Made by a program: the position numbers and the translations under genes. 38,217 bases of DNA from Moorena sp. SS36440bin_2. Its GTDB lineage: Bacteria > Cyanobacteriota > Cyanobacteriia > Cyanobacteriales > Coleofasciculaceae. The stretch spans positions 1-38,217 of the forward strand of contig WTKN01000065.1 in the NCBI GenBank assembly GCA_011524395.1, read 5' to 3'. Shown here piece by piece: positions 1 through 8,158 of the stretch (position 1 is the stretch's first letter; each line of letters opens with the position of its first letter). The notes under the pieces were generated by a model. That model was not told where the DNA came from, made no database searches, and was given only the letters and a program-made list of their open reading frames with translations.

Positions 1-42
1 TTGGTAGGCTATGCAGATGCATGGGGAAAACTTATTGATTAG
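1..42 (+). other. Possible 3' tail of a gene cut by the window edge
   Basis: Frame 1 is open from the first base to a TAG at 40-42, giving 13 codons that end in WGKLID. This could be the end of a CDS starting before the window, but a 13-codon opening easily arises by chance and no family is recognisable. A strong hairpin follows 11 bases later, as expected behind a gene but also common in intergenic repeats. Confidence 0.2.
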
Positions 43-53
43 CGTGATTTGCG

Positions 54-80
54 CGCTCATGGGGGTTCCCCCCATGAGCG
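54..80. repeat. Perfect 12-bp GC-rich hairpin
   Basis: The arms are CGCTCATGGGGG (54-65) and its exact reverse complement (69-80), with a 3-base loop. No T-run follows on either strand, so it does not look like a simple intrinsic terminator. It is more likely one of the palindromic repeats that litter this genome. The rest of 81-261 shows no gene that I can support. Confidence 0.6.
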
Positions 81-261
81 ACTGCATGGCTGACAAGGCG
101 ACCCTGTCTTACGGTAAATTCAAACCACTCGCGCTTTGCATCAAGAAACGAAGGTTTTTCCTAAATGTAAGCGAGATATAGTAATGTCTTCGTCTTATTC
201 CGGGGTCTTGCCTATGTTCGTGCATCTCTATCAATCATGCCCGGACAAGGGAAACAGTTTC

Positions 262-717
262 CTAGTGGTCGTCAGTGATACCCTGCTTAGATCGGGCTGA
301 CTCAGGCAGCTTATTAAGTATAGAGATTAGATTCATCCGTTCAATGTAGGGCCAACCACCTTTTTCTTCAATATCCTTTAGAAAATCATATAGTTTCTGG
401 CGAGTATCCGGCAATGATGCTTGAAATAACTCGTCTCGAATATCGCCATGGACTTCCTCTAAAGCCCTGAGTATAGCCAACAGGGCGATGTTATCGCCTT
501 GATAATTGTTGGCCAAATAACGAATATCAGCGGTAATCTCTAGTAATTTACGGTGTAATTGTTCTGAATCCAAATCTTTATCTCGATCCATTCCATCAAA
601 TAACTGTCGCAGTAAAGGCGGCTCTTCCCGTGTACAATGCTCTAAAGAACAGCTGAGGCTCACGGAATCGGTGCCATTTTTGCATGCCCTATGCCCAAAT
701 GGCAGTAGTTCAACCAA
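262..717 (-). CDS. Conserved hypothetical protein, helical, cytosolic
   Basis: A soluble, charged protein of up to 151 residues with no signal peptide or membrane segment. From about residue 35 it is predicted to be mostly alpha-helical, and it contains the motif GGWPYIERM near the C-terminus. I do not recognise a named domain, but the look is that of a conserved cyanobacterial hypothetical. The open frame begins at a TTG at 717. The N-terminal 30-40 residues (Cys-rich, low helix propensity) look less protein-like, so the real start may be internal, for example the GTG codon at residue 18 or the ATG at residue 43. It is divergent from psbO, with about 185 bp between them holding both promoters. 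Function unknown. Confidence 0.6.
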   Translation of the reverse strand: MVELLPFGHRACKNGTDSVSLSCSLEHCTREEPPLLRQLFDGMDRDKDLDSEQLHRKLLEITADIRYLANNYQGDNIALLAILRALEEVHGDIRDELFQASLPDTRQKLYDFLKDIEEKGGWPYIERMNLISILNKLPESARSKQGITDDH

Positions 718-902
718 ATAACAAGCTTCCCGATAGTTTGTGTGTAGCCCGACTTATAACATGGGTGTGGTGTGAATTGCGGATAATACTGGTCAATGCC
801 TAGAGGGCAGCAGCTGTTTAACTCCTATTGCACCAGCAACCCAATTCCAGAACCAACCTAACATACATTTTTAGATCTGATTATTGACGATTGAGATTGA
901 CT

Positions 903-1733
903 ATGAAGTATCGTGCTTTGATTTGTGCCTTCCTGGCGTTATGTCTGGGGGTTTTTACAGCGTCCTGTTCTCCAGATGTAGCCAGCTTGGAAAGTATCGA
1001 AGGACTCACCTATGACCAGATTAGAAACACTGGTTTAGCGAATAACTGTCCACAGCTGTCAGAAATGACTCGGGGTGCTATTCCTCTAGACCCAGAAGAG
1101 TCCTATCAGATTGTCGATATGTGCTTACAGCCAACCACCTTCTTTGTCAAGGAAGAAGGCACTAAGCGCAAAGAGGCAGAATATCTTCCCGGCAAATTAT
1201 TGACCCGTTATACCTCTAGCCTGGTTCAAGTGCGAGGAGACTTAGTTTTTCAAGAAGATGGTAGTCTGAAGTTTTTTGAAGAGGATGGTATAGATTTCCA
1301 ACCCATCACGATTCAGTTGCCTGGAGGTGAGCAAGTGCCATTCCTGTTCACCATTAAAAAATTGATTGCCACAACTGAGCCTGGTTTGGAAAGTATCAAT
1401 GCTTCCACCGATTTTGCTGGCGATTTCTACGTCCCCTCTTATCGGGGTGCTGTTTTCCTAGATCCCAAAGGTCGAGGTCTGGCTAGTGGTTATGATAATT
1501 CGGTTGCTTTGCCATCTCAAGCGGATAGCCAAGAGTTTGCCAATGTTAAGAGCGCAGATGTGGGCGAAGGCACCATTGAGCTGCGAATAGCTCAAGTAGA
1601 TAGCGAGAGTGGCGAAATTGCTGGTACATTCATAAGTGAACAACCCTCAGATACTGACTTAGGTGCTGATGAGCCAGAAGAAGTGAAAGTTCAGGGGATA
1701 TTTTACGGTCGCATTCAACCAAAACAAGCATAG
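903..1733 (+). CDS. psbO: Photosystem II manganese-stabilizing protein PsbO
   Basis: PsbO is the 33-kDa extrinsic lumenal subunit of photosystem II that stabilizes the Mn4CaO5 oxygen-evolving cluster. From the ATG at 903 the product is 276 residues, usual for the family. A signal region with a hydrophobic core (ICAFLALCLGVFTASC) leads to the lumen. The mature part begins with the typical LTYDQIRNTGLANNCP segment. Two conserved cysteines (in NNCP and DMCLQP) would form the family disulfide. The C-terminal half holds GRGLASGYDNSVALP and ends in a G(R)I-type strand. The frame is also open from a TTG at 891, but the ATG four codons later fits the family start. Monocistronic, with a strong terminator 70 bp downstream. 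Confidence 0.97.
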   Translation: MKYRALICAFLALCLGVFTASCSPDVASLESIEGLTYDQIRNTGLANNCPQLSEMTRGAIPLDPEESYQIVDMCLQPTTFFVKEEGTKRKEAEYLPGKLLTRYTSSLVQVRGDLVFQEDGSLKFFEEDGIDFQPITIQLPGGEQVPFLFTIKKLIATTEPGLESINASTDFAGDFYVPSYRGAVFLDPKGRGLASGYDNSVALPSQADSQEFANVKSADVGEGTIELRIAQVDSESGEIAGTFISEQPSDTDLGADEPEEVKVQGIFYGRIQPKQA

Positions 1734-1802
1734 CTGACGTTGATTTGACTCTTGGAAGCCACTGACTCCCAGAATGGGAAATTGGCAAAAATGTTAATTC
1801 CT

Positions 1803-1824
1803 AAGGGGCATAGGCCCCTTTTTT
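1803..1824 (+). terminator. Rho-independent terminator of psbO
   Basis: A 7-bp GC-rich stem, AAGGGGC (1803-1809) with GCCCCTT (1814-1820), closes a 4-base loop and runs into six T residues (1819-1824). It lies 70 bp after the psbO stop, on the same strand. This is the clearest intrinsic terminator in the window. Confidence 0.85.
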
Positions 1825-2076
1825 GATCGAAATGTGGCGTTTTCGATATCCTGTATGTATTATTAATAAACTTTGATCGTTTCTAATTCGGGATTCGGGT
1901 GAAATTACTGTTTTAAGAAACTTAATGGTAAATCTACAATTAAAGCAATAAAACTATGACCACAACGGTGCTGCGTGGATATTTATACCCTCGATTAACG
2001 CTCGTCACCTATGTTATCAAACAAAACTGCAGCATAAACCCACGCCAATAAAAATTAGCCCCTTTGTATAAAAGGG

Positions 2077-2226
2077 ATGCAAGATAATATAGTCCGGGGA
2101 TTGGATCCGGGAAATCATCAATCGGGAATCCGACAACCATTACCAATTAAACCTGACCCAAAGCGCAAAAGGGATAAAAAATTTGTTGCAGCCATCCAGG
2201 AGAATTGGGATGAGTTAGGGGTCTGA
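2077..2226 (+). CDS. Possible small basic protein (49 aa) upstream of sigF
   Basis: An ATG at 2077 opens 49 codons ending with TGA at 2224-2226, 57 bp before sigF and on the same strand. The product is proline-rich at first (RQPLPIKPDPKRKR) and then forms a short amphipathic helix ending NWDELGV. The basic linker plus helix looks more protein-like than random, but no good ribosome binding site is visible. A second opening of 31 codons at 1956-2051 looks unremarkable. The rest of 1825-2282 holds no other gene. It could be a leader peptide or a small regulator co-transcribed with sigF, or spurious. Confidence 0.35.
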   Translation: MQDNIVRGLDPGNHQSGIRQPLPIKPDPKRKRDKKFVAAIQENWDELGV

Positions 2227-2282
2227 TAGTCGATTGTGATCTACTTGTGATCTACTTTTAATCTACCACCTTAAACTTTGTT

Positions 2283-3059
2283 ATGGCGACTAACCTTAAT
2301 CATAATCTTAAGTATCAAAGCTTAACATTATTACAAAAGTACCAGCAATCTCCTTCAGCTGAACTTCGCAATCAGCTAGTGGCTCTCAATTTAGGACTAG
2401 TCAGGAGAGAAGCTCATCATTGGGTCAAGCAGTGTCATGAAAGCTACGAAGATTTACTTCAGGTTGGCTCTATTGGCTTAATTGGTGCCATAGAACGATT
2501 TGATTCCACCAAGGGCATAGCATTTAGTTCCTTCGCTATCCCCTACATTCGTGGTGAAATTCAGCACTATTTACGAGATCGGGGTTATTCAATTCGCATT
2601 CCTCGACGCTGGCTAGCACTACGGCAAAAGTCTGTGGAAATTACTCGAAATTTACGAGCAACGTTAAATCGGCAACCTACAGAACAAGAAATAGCAGCAG
2701 CATTAAACATTTCCCTAGAAGAATGGCAAGAAATTACCCTAGCTCATCAAAATCGGGAACCTCTGAGCTTAGATACACCAGTGGGAGATTCAGAGGACAG
2801 AAACACCAGCTTGGGTGAGTTAGTCCCAGATCCTCGCTATCGCAGTTTTCAGCTGGCACAGGAAGACCGAATCCGCATTCAACAAGCCCTAGCTCATTTG
2901 GAAAAGCGCACTCGTGAAGTGCTGGAATTTGTTTTTTTACATGACTTGACCCAAAAAGAGGTAGCACAACGCTTAGACATCAGTGTAGTAACGGTATCCC
3001 GCCGCGTTAAAAAAGGCTTGGAAGCGTTGCAAAAGTTAATGAAACCGACACAAGATTAA
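2283..3059 (+). CDS. sigF: Group 3 RNA polymerase sigma factor, SigF type
   Basis: An alternative sigma factor of the sigma-B/F/G class, 258 residues. Region 2 is plain at residues 50-105: EDLLQVGSIGLIGAIERFD, then the KGIAFSSFAIPYIRGEI core-binding/-10 segment. Region 3 (about 115-165) carries QPTEQEIAAALNIS. Region 4 (about 200-255) has the helix-turn-helix LTQKEVAQRLDISVVTVSRR. Region 1.1 is absent, as in group 3. In Synechocystis SigF controls motility and type IV pilus genes (established for that organism), so the PilP-like lipoprotein downstream may be connected, although 430 bp with no clear operon link separate them. No anti-sigma gene is adjacent. Confidence 0.93.
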   Translation: MATNLNHNLKYQSLTLLQKYQQSPSAELRNQLVALNLGLVRREAHHWVKQCHESYEDLLQVGSIGLIGAIERFDSTKGIAFSSFAIPYIRGEIQHYLRDRGYSIRIPRRWLALRQKSVEITRNLRATLNRQPTEQEIAAALNISLEEWQEITLAHQNREPLSLDTPVGDSEDRNTSLGELVPDPRYRSFQLAQEDRIRIQQALAHLEKRTREVLEFVFLHDLTQKEVAQRLDISVVTVSRRVKKGLEALQKLMKPTQD

Positions 3060-3493
3060 GATTAATTTTCACACTATTATTTGGTGAAGCATAATAATCT
3101 AGAATTATAGAAAATCATATACAGCTGTCAAAGTAACTAGGCTTGATAGCTAAGTCATAGCTGAAACAAGCTTTGGGCTTCTTGAATTGGGTGTTATTGC
3201 CCATACCCTGTCAATGTCAGTGTTCAGCTATCAGCTTATTGGTTATGTTTCAGCATCGTTCGCACAGCGTGGCCAAAGGCCAAAGCCTGTGTAACTATAT
3301 TATTTGGCGTGCTTTTGGATAAAATCAGCTGACCACTGACCGCTGAGGGCTGACGGCTTACCGACCCAAAGCTTTTTGCTGAGAGTCTCCAGTTTTAGAA
3401 GTTTGCCACAAAAATCCTTTATTCAAAGAAGTTGGTGCCACAGATCGATAACTTCAAGGGTATGCTCGGATAAAGCGTTATTTTTAGGTGGTC
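3060..3493. other. Intergenic region with dispersed repeat sequence, no gene
   Basis: Between sigF and the lipoprotein gene. It contains a GTGGCCAAAGGCC palindromic stretch at about 3269-3284 and a TGACC-GCTGAGGGCTGACGG stretch (about 3334-3356). Variants of the latter recur at about 9057-9085 and 10715-10745. These are dispersed repeats. I see no ORF or RNA gene. Confidence 0.5.
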
Positions 3494-4510
3494 ATGGGTA
3501 AAGTATCATGCATCGTATGGGTGAGTGTGCTGGCTCTGCTTATAGGAGGCTGTCAACCGGGTAGAAAGGCTGATCAGGGGGAGCAGACTACCCCTAAACC
3601 TACTCCGGTGGCTTCCCCGGATAGCACAAAACCTTCTCCTCCTGTAGCTGAATTTGCTCCTAAATTACCGGAAACACCCGAGCAGGAAAAGGTAATACCA
3701 ATACCACCGTTGATCACCACCTTGCCAAGCAATGAAGTAAGAAATCGGATTGATAGGGGGCGTCTTGACCCGTTTGCAGCAATTTCAGTGCAACCAGAGG
3801 TGGAGATTTTGCCCAATGCTGGTAGACCAAGTAGTTCCCCTAGGAGGGTACAGCCTCTGACTCCTGCACCACGAACACCGGGTTTGCGATCGCGTCCTGG
3901 GACAGGAGGTAGTGTAGCGGTAACACCAACCAGCCCTTCAAGAGCTAGCAGACCCTCCAGCCCTTCAAGAGCTAGCAGACCCTCCAGCCCTTCAAGAGCT
4001 AGCAGACCCTCCAGCCCTTCGAGAGCTAGCAGACCCTCCAGCCCTTCGAGAGCTAGCAGACCCTCCAGCCCCTCAAGCTCCTCAATCGCTAGAAAGTCTC
4101 CTGGCTCATCAAGGGGAAATGTTTTGCCAAGGCCCCAGAACACTAGGCCTACAGAGACTAGCATTGCTAAACCTGCTTCAAAACCAGACAATAGCTCTGT
4201 TGCCGAGGATGGTATCCCCCCTATCCCTCCTGAATTTGATCTGCAACTGCCCATCCTACCAGAACCAGAACTGGCCAATAATGTCAGTGTCACAGGGGTA
4301 GTTGATAATGGTAGGGGTGTCTATTTCGCTATCCTAGATGTCCCTAATGAGCCTAGTCGTAGCGTTCAAGTTGGACAGTTTATATTAGGCGGACAAGTGC
4401 TAGTCAAGCGGATTGAAATGTATAGAGGCTTAGATCCAGTGGTGATTCTGGAAGAAAACGGTGTTGAAGTGTCTAGACGAGTTGGGGAAAACTCAGGATC
4501 AGCTTCTTGA
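3494..4510 (+). CDS. Ser/Pro/Arg-repeat lipoprotein with PilP/GspC-like C-terminal domain
   Basis: A probable lipoprotein of 338 residues. A signal peptide ends in the lipobox LIGGC near residue 21. The ATG at 3494 has AGG five bases upstream; the frame is also open from a GTG at 3488. A Pro/Ser/Thr-rich linker contains DPFAAI, as in the start of mature PilP-like proteins. Residues about 147-191 are five perfect copies of SPSRASRPS, followed by a degenerate copy. The last 75 residues form a small beta domain (VTGVVDNGRGVYFAILD ... VQVGQFILGGQVLVKRI) that resembles the PilP/GspC periplasmic fold. That family link is an inference from pattern. It may be a pilus or secretion accessory anchored to a membrane. 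Repeat copy number is probably variable between strains. Confidence 0.75.
   Translation: MGKVSCIVWVSVLALLIGGCQPGRKADQGEQTTPKPTPVASPDSTKPSPPVAEFAPKLPETPEQEKVIPIPPLITTLPSNEVRNRIDRGRLDPFAAISVQPEVEILPNAGRPSSSPRRVQPLTPAPRTPGLRSRPGTGGSVAVTPTSPSRASRPSSPSRASRPSSPSRASRPSSPSRASRPSSPSRASRPSSPSSSSIARKSPGSSRGNVLPRPQNTRPTETSIAKPASKPDNSSVAEDGIPPIPPEFDLQLPILPEPELANNVSVTGVVDNGRGVYFAILDVPNEPSRSVQVGQFILGGQVLVKRIEMYRGLDPVVILEENGVEVSRRVGENSGSAS
3932..4066 (+). repeat. Five tandem 27-bp coding repeats
   Basis: Five in-frame 27-bp units (start 3932, 3959, 3986, 4013, 4040), each encoding SPSRASRPS. They differ only by a synonymous A/G change (TCA or TCG) in the last two units. A partial copy follows at 4067-4080. 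Near identity at DNA level points to recent expansion by slippage or unequal recombination. Confidence 0.95.
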
Positions 4511-4594
4511 AGTCACCTCAGGGTACAGTGTTAACTATTAGGTGTTAGGTTTTAGGTGTTAGGTAAGCATATGCGCTACGCCCAGGCTAAGCCA

Positions 4595-4623
4595 ACAGCA
4601 TATGCGCTACGCGCATATGCTGT
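4595..4623. repeat. Perfect 13-bp palindromic hairpin
   Basis: ACAGCATATGCGC (4595-4607), loop TAC, exact reverse complement at 4611-4623. A related half unit, GCATATGCGCTACGC, lies at 4567-4581, and a cousin with GCATATGCGCGTAGCGC lies near 26323-26340. It belongs to a dispersed palindromic repeat family. It is preceded at 4530-4563 by iterations of TTAGGTGTTAGG. Confidence 0.8.
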
Positions 4624-4709
4624 CAGCCATTCCCCTAACACTAAATAATTGGTATTTCCAGCCATTGGGAACATCCCAATGGTTTTAAGTTATATAGGAG
4701 CGTAAACTG

Positions 4710-4988
4710 TTGCGTTATCAAATTAGTTGTGCTGGTTTACCCTTGGCAGTTTATCGAGAGGTAGCTGCCCATTTACGGCAAGTGACAGGGGTAGACGCTG
4801 ATTTACTACCCCAAACATCCCAGCAGTTTGATTACAATCAGAGTCAGGTTGGTGGATTGTGGATTGAGTATGGCGAGACTACTGATAAAGTAGAAAGAGA
4901 ACGGGTCAAGCAAATTTTGTCCTATTATCAAAATCGCTATGGTGCCTGGGAAGAAGACACTTCCGATGGTGGACCGCAGCTCACATGA
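4710..4988 (+). CDS. Small conserved cyanobacterial protein upstream of hisS
   Basis: A 92-residue soluble protein beginning at a TTG (4710-4712) that has AGGAG at about 4695-4699, which supports the non-ATG start. No ATG alternative exists near the N-terminus. It has a mixed alpha/beta look (YREVAAHLRQVTGVDADLLP, GGLWIEYGE, KQILSYYQNRYGAWE) with no membrane segment. I recognise the pattern of a conserved cyanobacterial hypothetical but no named domain. It ends 18 bp before hisS on the same strand, so the two are probably co-transcribed. Function unknown. Confidence 0.8.
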   Translation: MRYQISCAGLPLAVYREVAAHLRQVTGVDADLLPQTSQQFDYNQSQVGGLWIEYGETTDKVERERVKQILSYYQNRYGAWEEDTSDGGPQLT

Positions 4989-5006
4989 TGGGGAAGCAAA
5001 ACGTTA

Positions 5007-6290
5007 ATGGGTTTAATCCAGGCTTTACGAGGAACACGGGATATCCTGCCAGACGAAGTTGGATATTGGCAGCAAGTAGAAGCGATCGCACAACAGATTC
5101 TCAATAGAGCGGCTTATCGAGAAATTCGTCCTCCCATTTTTGAGCGCACTGAACTGTTTGAACGGGGGATTGGAGAAGCTACCGATGTGGTAGGGAAGGA
5201 AATGTATACCTTCAATGACCGGGCAACCCCTCCTCGTTCGGTGACACTACGTCCAGAAGGGACAGCGGGAGTGGTGCGAGCTTATATTCAAAATAGCCTC
5301 TATGCTGCTGGTGGGGTAAAACGCCTCTGGTATACTGGTCCGATGTTTCGCTATGAAAATCCCCAAGCTGGACGACAGCGACAGTTTCATCAATTGGGGG
5401 TAGAGGTGATTGGTTCTCGTGATCCCAGGGCAGATGCAGAAGTAATTGCGATCGCAAAAGATATCCTAAATACCTTGGGTCTAGTTAACCTGAAACTTGA
5501 TCTTAATTCTGTTGGTAGTACCGAAGACCGTCAACAGTACCGACAAGCGCTGGTAGATTACCTCACTCCTTACAAAGATGAGTTGGACGAAGATTCTCAA
5601 GACCGTTTAACTCGCAATCCTCTCAGGATTTTAGATAGTAAAGACAAACGTACTCAGGAGATTGCTCAGGATGCTCCCAGTATTTTAGACTACCTAAGTT
5701 CAGAGTCCCAAAGTCATTTTGATCAGGTCAAGCAGTTGTTGAAGGATTTAGGGATTAGTTACCAGCTCAATCCTCGCTTGGTGCGGGGCTTGGATTACTA
5801 CACCCACACTGCCTTTGAAATTATCTCTGATGACTTAGGCGCTCAAGCAACAGTTTGTGGTGGTGGTCGCTATGACGGATTAGTCGATGAATTGGGGGGA
5901 AATAAAACTCCAGCTGTTGGTTGGGCGATTGGTTTAGAGCGTTTGGTGATTTTGCTGCAACAACTGCAAACCTCACCAACCCTAGCGCTAGATTTTTATC
6001 TAGTATCTAGAGGTGAAGTAGCTCAAGCTCAAGGATTGAAACTGGCTCAGCAACTGCGCAAAGCTGGGTTGGCTGTAGAACTGGACTTGAGTGGAAGTGC
6101 TTTTGGTAAACAGTTTAAGCGAGCTGACCGCAGTGGTGCGGTGGCTTGTTTAGTGATCGGAGATGCTGAAGCTCAGAGCAACACCGTGAATTTGAAATGG
6201 CTGGCCTCTGGGGAACAAGAAACGATGACCCAAGCTGATTTATTAGATAAAACTGAGCAGTTAAAAGGGAAGATAGAACAATTGCGTTGA
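5007..6290 (+). CDS. hisS: Histidyl-tRNA synthetase
   Basis: Class II aminoacyl-tRNA synthetase that charges tRNA-His, 427 residues, normal length. The N-terminus has the family opening RGTRDILPDE (residues 8-17). Motif 2 (RPEGTAGVVRAYIQ) starts near residue 82, then MFRYENPQAGRQRQFHQLGVE. The histidine-specific motif VRGLDYYTHTAFE spans about 259-271, with R260 the expected activating arginine. Motif 3 (GVGWAIGLERL-type) is seen as AVGWAIGLERL, preceded by GGGRYDGLVDELGG. The C-terminal 100 residues are the anticodon-binding domain. It sits directly behind the 92-residue gene. Nothing is missing or truncated. Confidence 0.98.
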   Translation: MGLIQALRGTRDILPDEVGYWQQVEAIAQQILNRAAYREIRPPIFERTELFERGIGEATDVVGKEMYTFNDRATPPRSVTLRPEGTAGVVRAYIQNSLYAAGGVKRLWYTGPMFRYENPQAGRQRQFHQLGVEVIGSRDPRADAEVIAIAKDILNTLGLVNLKLDLNSVGSTEDRQQYRQALVDYLTPYKDELDEDSQDRLTRNPLRILDSKDKRTQEIAQDAPSILDYLSSESQSHFDQVKQLLKDLGISYQLNPRLVRGLDYYTHTAFEIISDDLGAQATVCGGGRYDGLVDELGGNKTPAVGWAIGLERLVILLQQLQTSPTLALDFYLVSRGEVAQAQGLKLAQQLRKAGLAVELDLSGSAFGKQFKRADRSGAVACLVIGDAEAQSNTVNLKWLASGEQETMTQADLLDKTEQLKGKIEQLR

Positions 6291-6307
6291 GTGTTCAGTA
6301 TTGAGTT

Positions 6308-6381
6308 GCGTAGGGTGTGTTAGGGGAGCCTTGATATTTGGCCTCTAGCCCTTGGTTAGGTGGCTGCCCGTAACGCACCAC
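6308..6381 (+). repeat. Dispersed repeat, copy 1 (GTAGGGTGT-TTAGGGGAGCCTT)
   Basis: The string GTAGGGTGTGTTAGGGGAGC followed by a GCCTCTAGCC-like segment resembles a copy at about 9839-9892, where it reads GTAGGGTGTATTAGGGGAGC. In this copy the far end, CGTAACGCACC, could pair with GGTGTGTTA, giving a long imperfect stem. It is a mobile-looking intergenic repeat; function unknown. Confidence 0.55.
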
Positions 6382-6413
6382 TGCTGGTTCAAACAACTGT
6401 TAGGAGATGCACC

Positions 6414-6440
6414 CTTGAGTGTTCAGTGTTAACACTCAAG
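6414..6440 (+). repeat. 10-bp hairpin downstream of hisS
   Basis: CTTGAGTGTT (6414-6423) and AACACTCAAG (6431-6440) are exact reverse complements around a 7-base loop. It could stop hisS transcripts, but no T-run follows. A second small hairpin, AGCATCC-TGA-GGATGCT, lies at 6519-6535, 43 bp before the next start codon. Confidence 0.5.
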
Positions 6441-6578
6441 AACGTCGTATTATTTCGTAGTTAAACATCAATGCTTTGAGATAAGTATGGGTATCCTTAG
6501 GTTATAAAGAAAGGGGTTAGCATCCTGAGGATGCTGCGCTACCTGCCATTTCACCTGTAGAGTTCCCCAGCTGCCGCT

Positions 6579-8108
6579 ATGCTACCAATACCGGATTACT
6601 TAATTGCCCTGACTGTAGTACTGGTGGTAATCCCATCAGTATTCGTAATTTTACTACGTTTTGCTCTCCATACCCATCTTTTATCCCTAGGGAAGCGAGT
6701 AAGAAGACTAATCCATGGACAGTCTCGTGGGAAAAAACCCAGAATTGTAGAGGAGCTAGAAAGACGGTTCTCAGATGCTAGCCGACATTTAGAGCAGGTC
6801 AATACAGGCGCATTAATTGACCAAGCCTACAGCCACGAGAAAGTGGTTGGAATATCTTGTGACCAAATTGATTACATTGGTCGGATTATGCCTAGCTTAC
6901 TGCTATCCTTTGGCTTACTAGGTACCTTTATCGGCATCACCATCAATTTGTTAGCACTCAGTCAAACAATTAGTCAATCTGATGCTACCGATATCAATAC
7001 TTTAGTTAACCAATTACAGCAACCCTTAGAAGGTATGGGGATTGCTTTTACCACTAGCTTAACCGCTATCTTTTTTAGTGCTGTCTTAACCGTAATTAAC
7101 GTCGCCTTCAATACAGGGCTAGCGAAAAACAATCTGATTAGTTACTTAGAAGACTACTTGGATAATATTTATCAGCCCACTTTAGCAGGGGAAAAACGCA
7201 TGGATATATTGGTTCAGGGGATGTCCAATATATTTGAAAGCTTTTTGGCGAGATTTGGTCACACTGTTCGAGAAGCAGTGGAATCCTCACTAAAAGAAAA
7301 AGTTCAAGAAATTGCTGATGCTAATATTCAAGTACTTAAAGTAGCCGAAAATTCTTACAATAGATTCTTCCAAGCTGCTAGTACTATCGCCAGAAGTGCT
7401 GAGGAATTTCAGCTAGCTGCTGCTCAATTTACCCAAGTTGCTCAAACCTTTGAGCATAGCCAGTTTCCTCAAAAATTATCTAAGGCTACAGTCGATTTAA
7501 CTAGAACCCAAAGCAGTTTCTCTGAGTCAGCCAGTATGTTATCTCAATCAGTGCAAGGGATGGGAGTAGCAATGGCTGAACTTCAACGTCATGGGGTTAA
7601 ATTGGTAAAATTGGCAGAAGAAATCAGTGCTCTCAGACAATCTTCTCTAGATGTAGTAAAACAGCATCATCACAGTCAACAAGCCCTAGGTAAGATTATC
7701 CCCCAACTTCAGCAAGGAGCACAGGGATTTCAGTCAGCGATAGCTAGGCTTGATCAATTAGAACAACGGATTGCTTCTCGAAGCGATAGCTTGAGTGACG
7801 TTCACGCTGAATTGTCTAAGTTAGTGTCAAATGTGAAAAGCTATACCGAAGGAGTAAGTCTGGGAATTCAGGCTTTAGGCGATCGCCTTAATCAAAGTAT
7901 TACTCAGCAAGCTAATACTGACCAGCATAATTATGAAATTATGCGACACAATCTTGAAAAAGTTGTAAATCATCTCAATAACACCAATGAGGAAATTGCT
8001 AAGATTAGCCAAAAACTGAATGAGTCCAATCAAATCGATGGTTCAACTCGCATAACTCAAGATATGACTGTAGGAGAGCTAGTCAGGCGTTTGAGCAGTG
8101 AACGATAA
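6579..8108 (+). CDS. MotA/TolQ/ExbB-type ion-channel protein with long helical tail (ZorA-like)
   Basis: A 509-residue inner-membrane protein. TM1 is at residues 8-30, TM2 at 104-127 (MPSLLLSFGLLGTFIGITIN) and TM3 at 153-178 (MGIAFTTSLTAIFFSAVLTV). The TM2/TM3 sequences match the MotA/TolQ/ExbB pattern. Residues about 190-509 form a long, mostly helical, coiled-coil-like cytoplasmic tail rich in Gln and Ser. MotA-type channels pass protons or sodium to drive a MotB/OmpA partner, and exactly such a partner starts 50 bp downstream. A MotA domain plus a long tail is the layout of ZorA from Zorya antiphage systems, though ZorA can be longer. No ZorC/ZorD/ZorE follows. Alternatives: an uncharacterised cyanobacterial TolQ/ExbB-like motor for envelope work. 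Confident on family, not on role. Confidence 0.85.
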   Translation: MLPIPDYLIALTVVLVVIPSVFVILLRFALHTHLLSLGKRVRRLIHGQSRGKKPRIVEELERRFSDASRHLEQVNTGALIDQAYSHEKVVGISCDQIDYIGRIMPSLLLSFGLLGTFIGITINLLALSQTISQSDATDINTLVNQLQQPLEGMGIAFTTSLTAIFFSAVLTVINVAFNTGLAKNNLISYLEDYLDNIYQPTLAGEKRMDILVQGMSNIFESFLARFGHTVREAVESSLKEKVQEIADANIQVLKVAENSYNRFFQAASTIARSAEEFQLAAAQFTQVAQTFEHSQFPQKLSKATVDLTRTQSSFSESASMLSQSVQGMGVAMAELQRHGVKLVKLAEEISALRQSSLDVVKQHHHSQQALGKIIPQLQQGAQGFQSAIARLDQLEQRIASRSDSLSDVHAELSKLVSNVKSYTEGVSLGIQALGDRLNQSITQQANTDQHNYEIMRHNLEKVVNHLNNTNEEIAKISQKLNESNQIDGSTRITQDMTVGELVRRLSSER

Positions 8109-8158
8109 ACCTGGCAAATGACTAATAGTAATTATAAGATTGACAGAGAATTGATAAA

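Noticed and set aside
3574-4293. Long minus-strand frame of 239 codons
   Set aside because: It is the mirror of the 27-bp repeats and Ser/Pro codons of the lipoprotein gene; its Leu-Glu-Gly repeats are an artefact of the same DNA.
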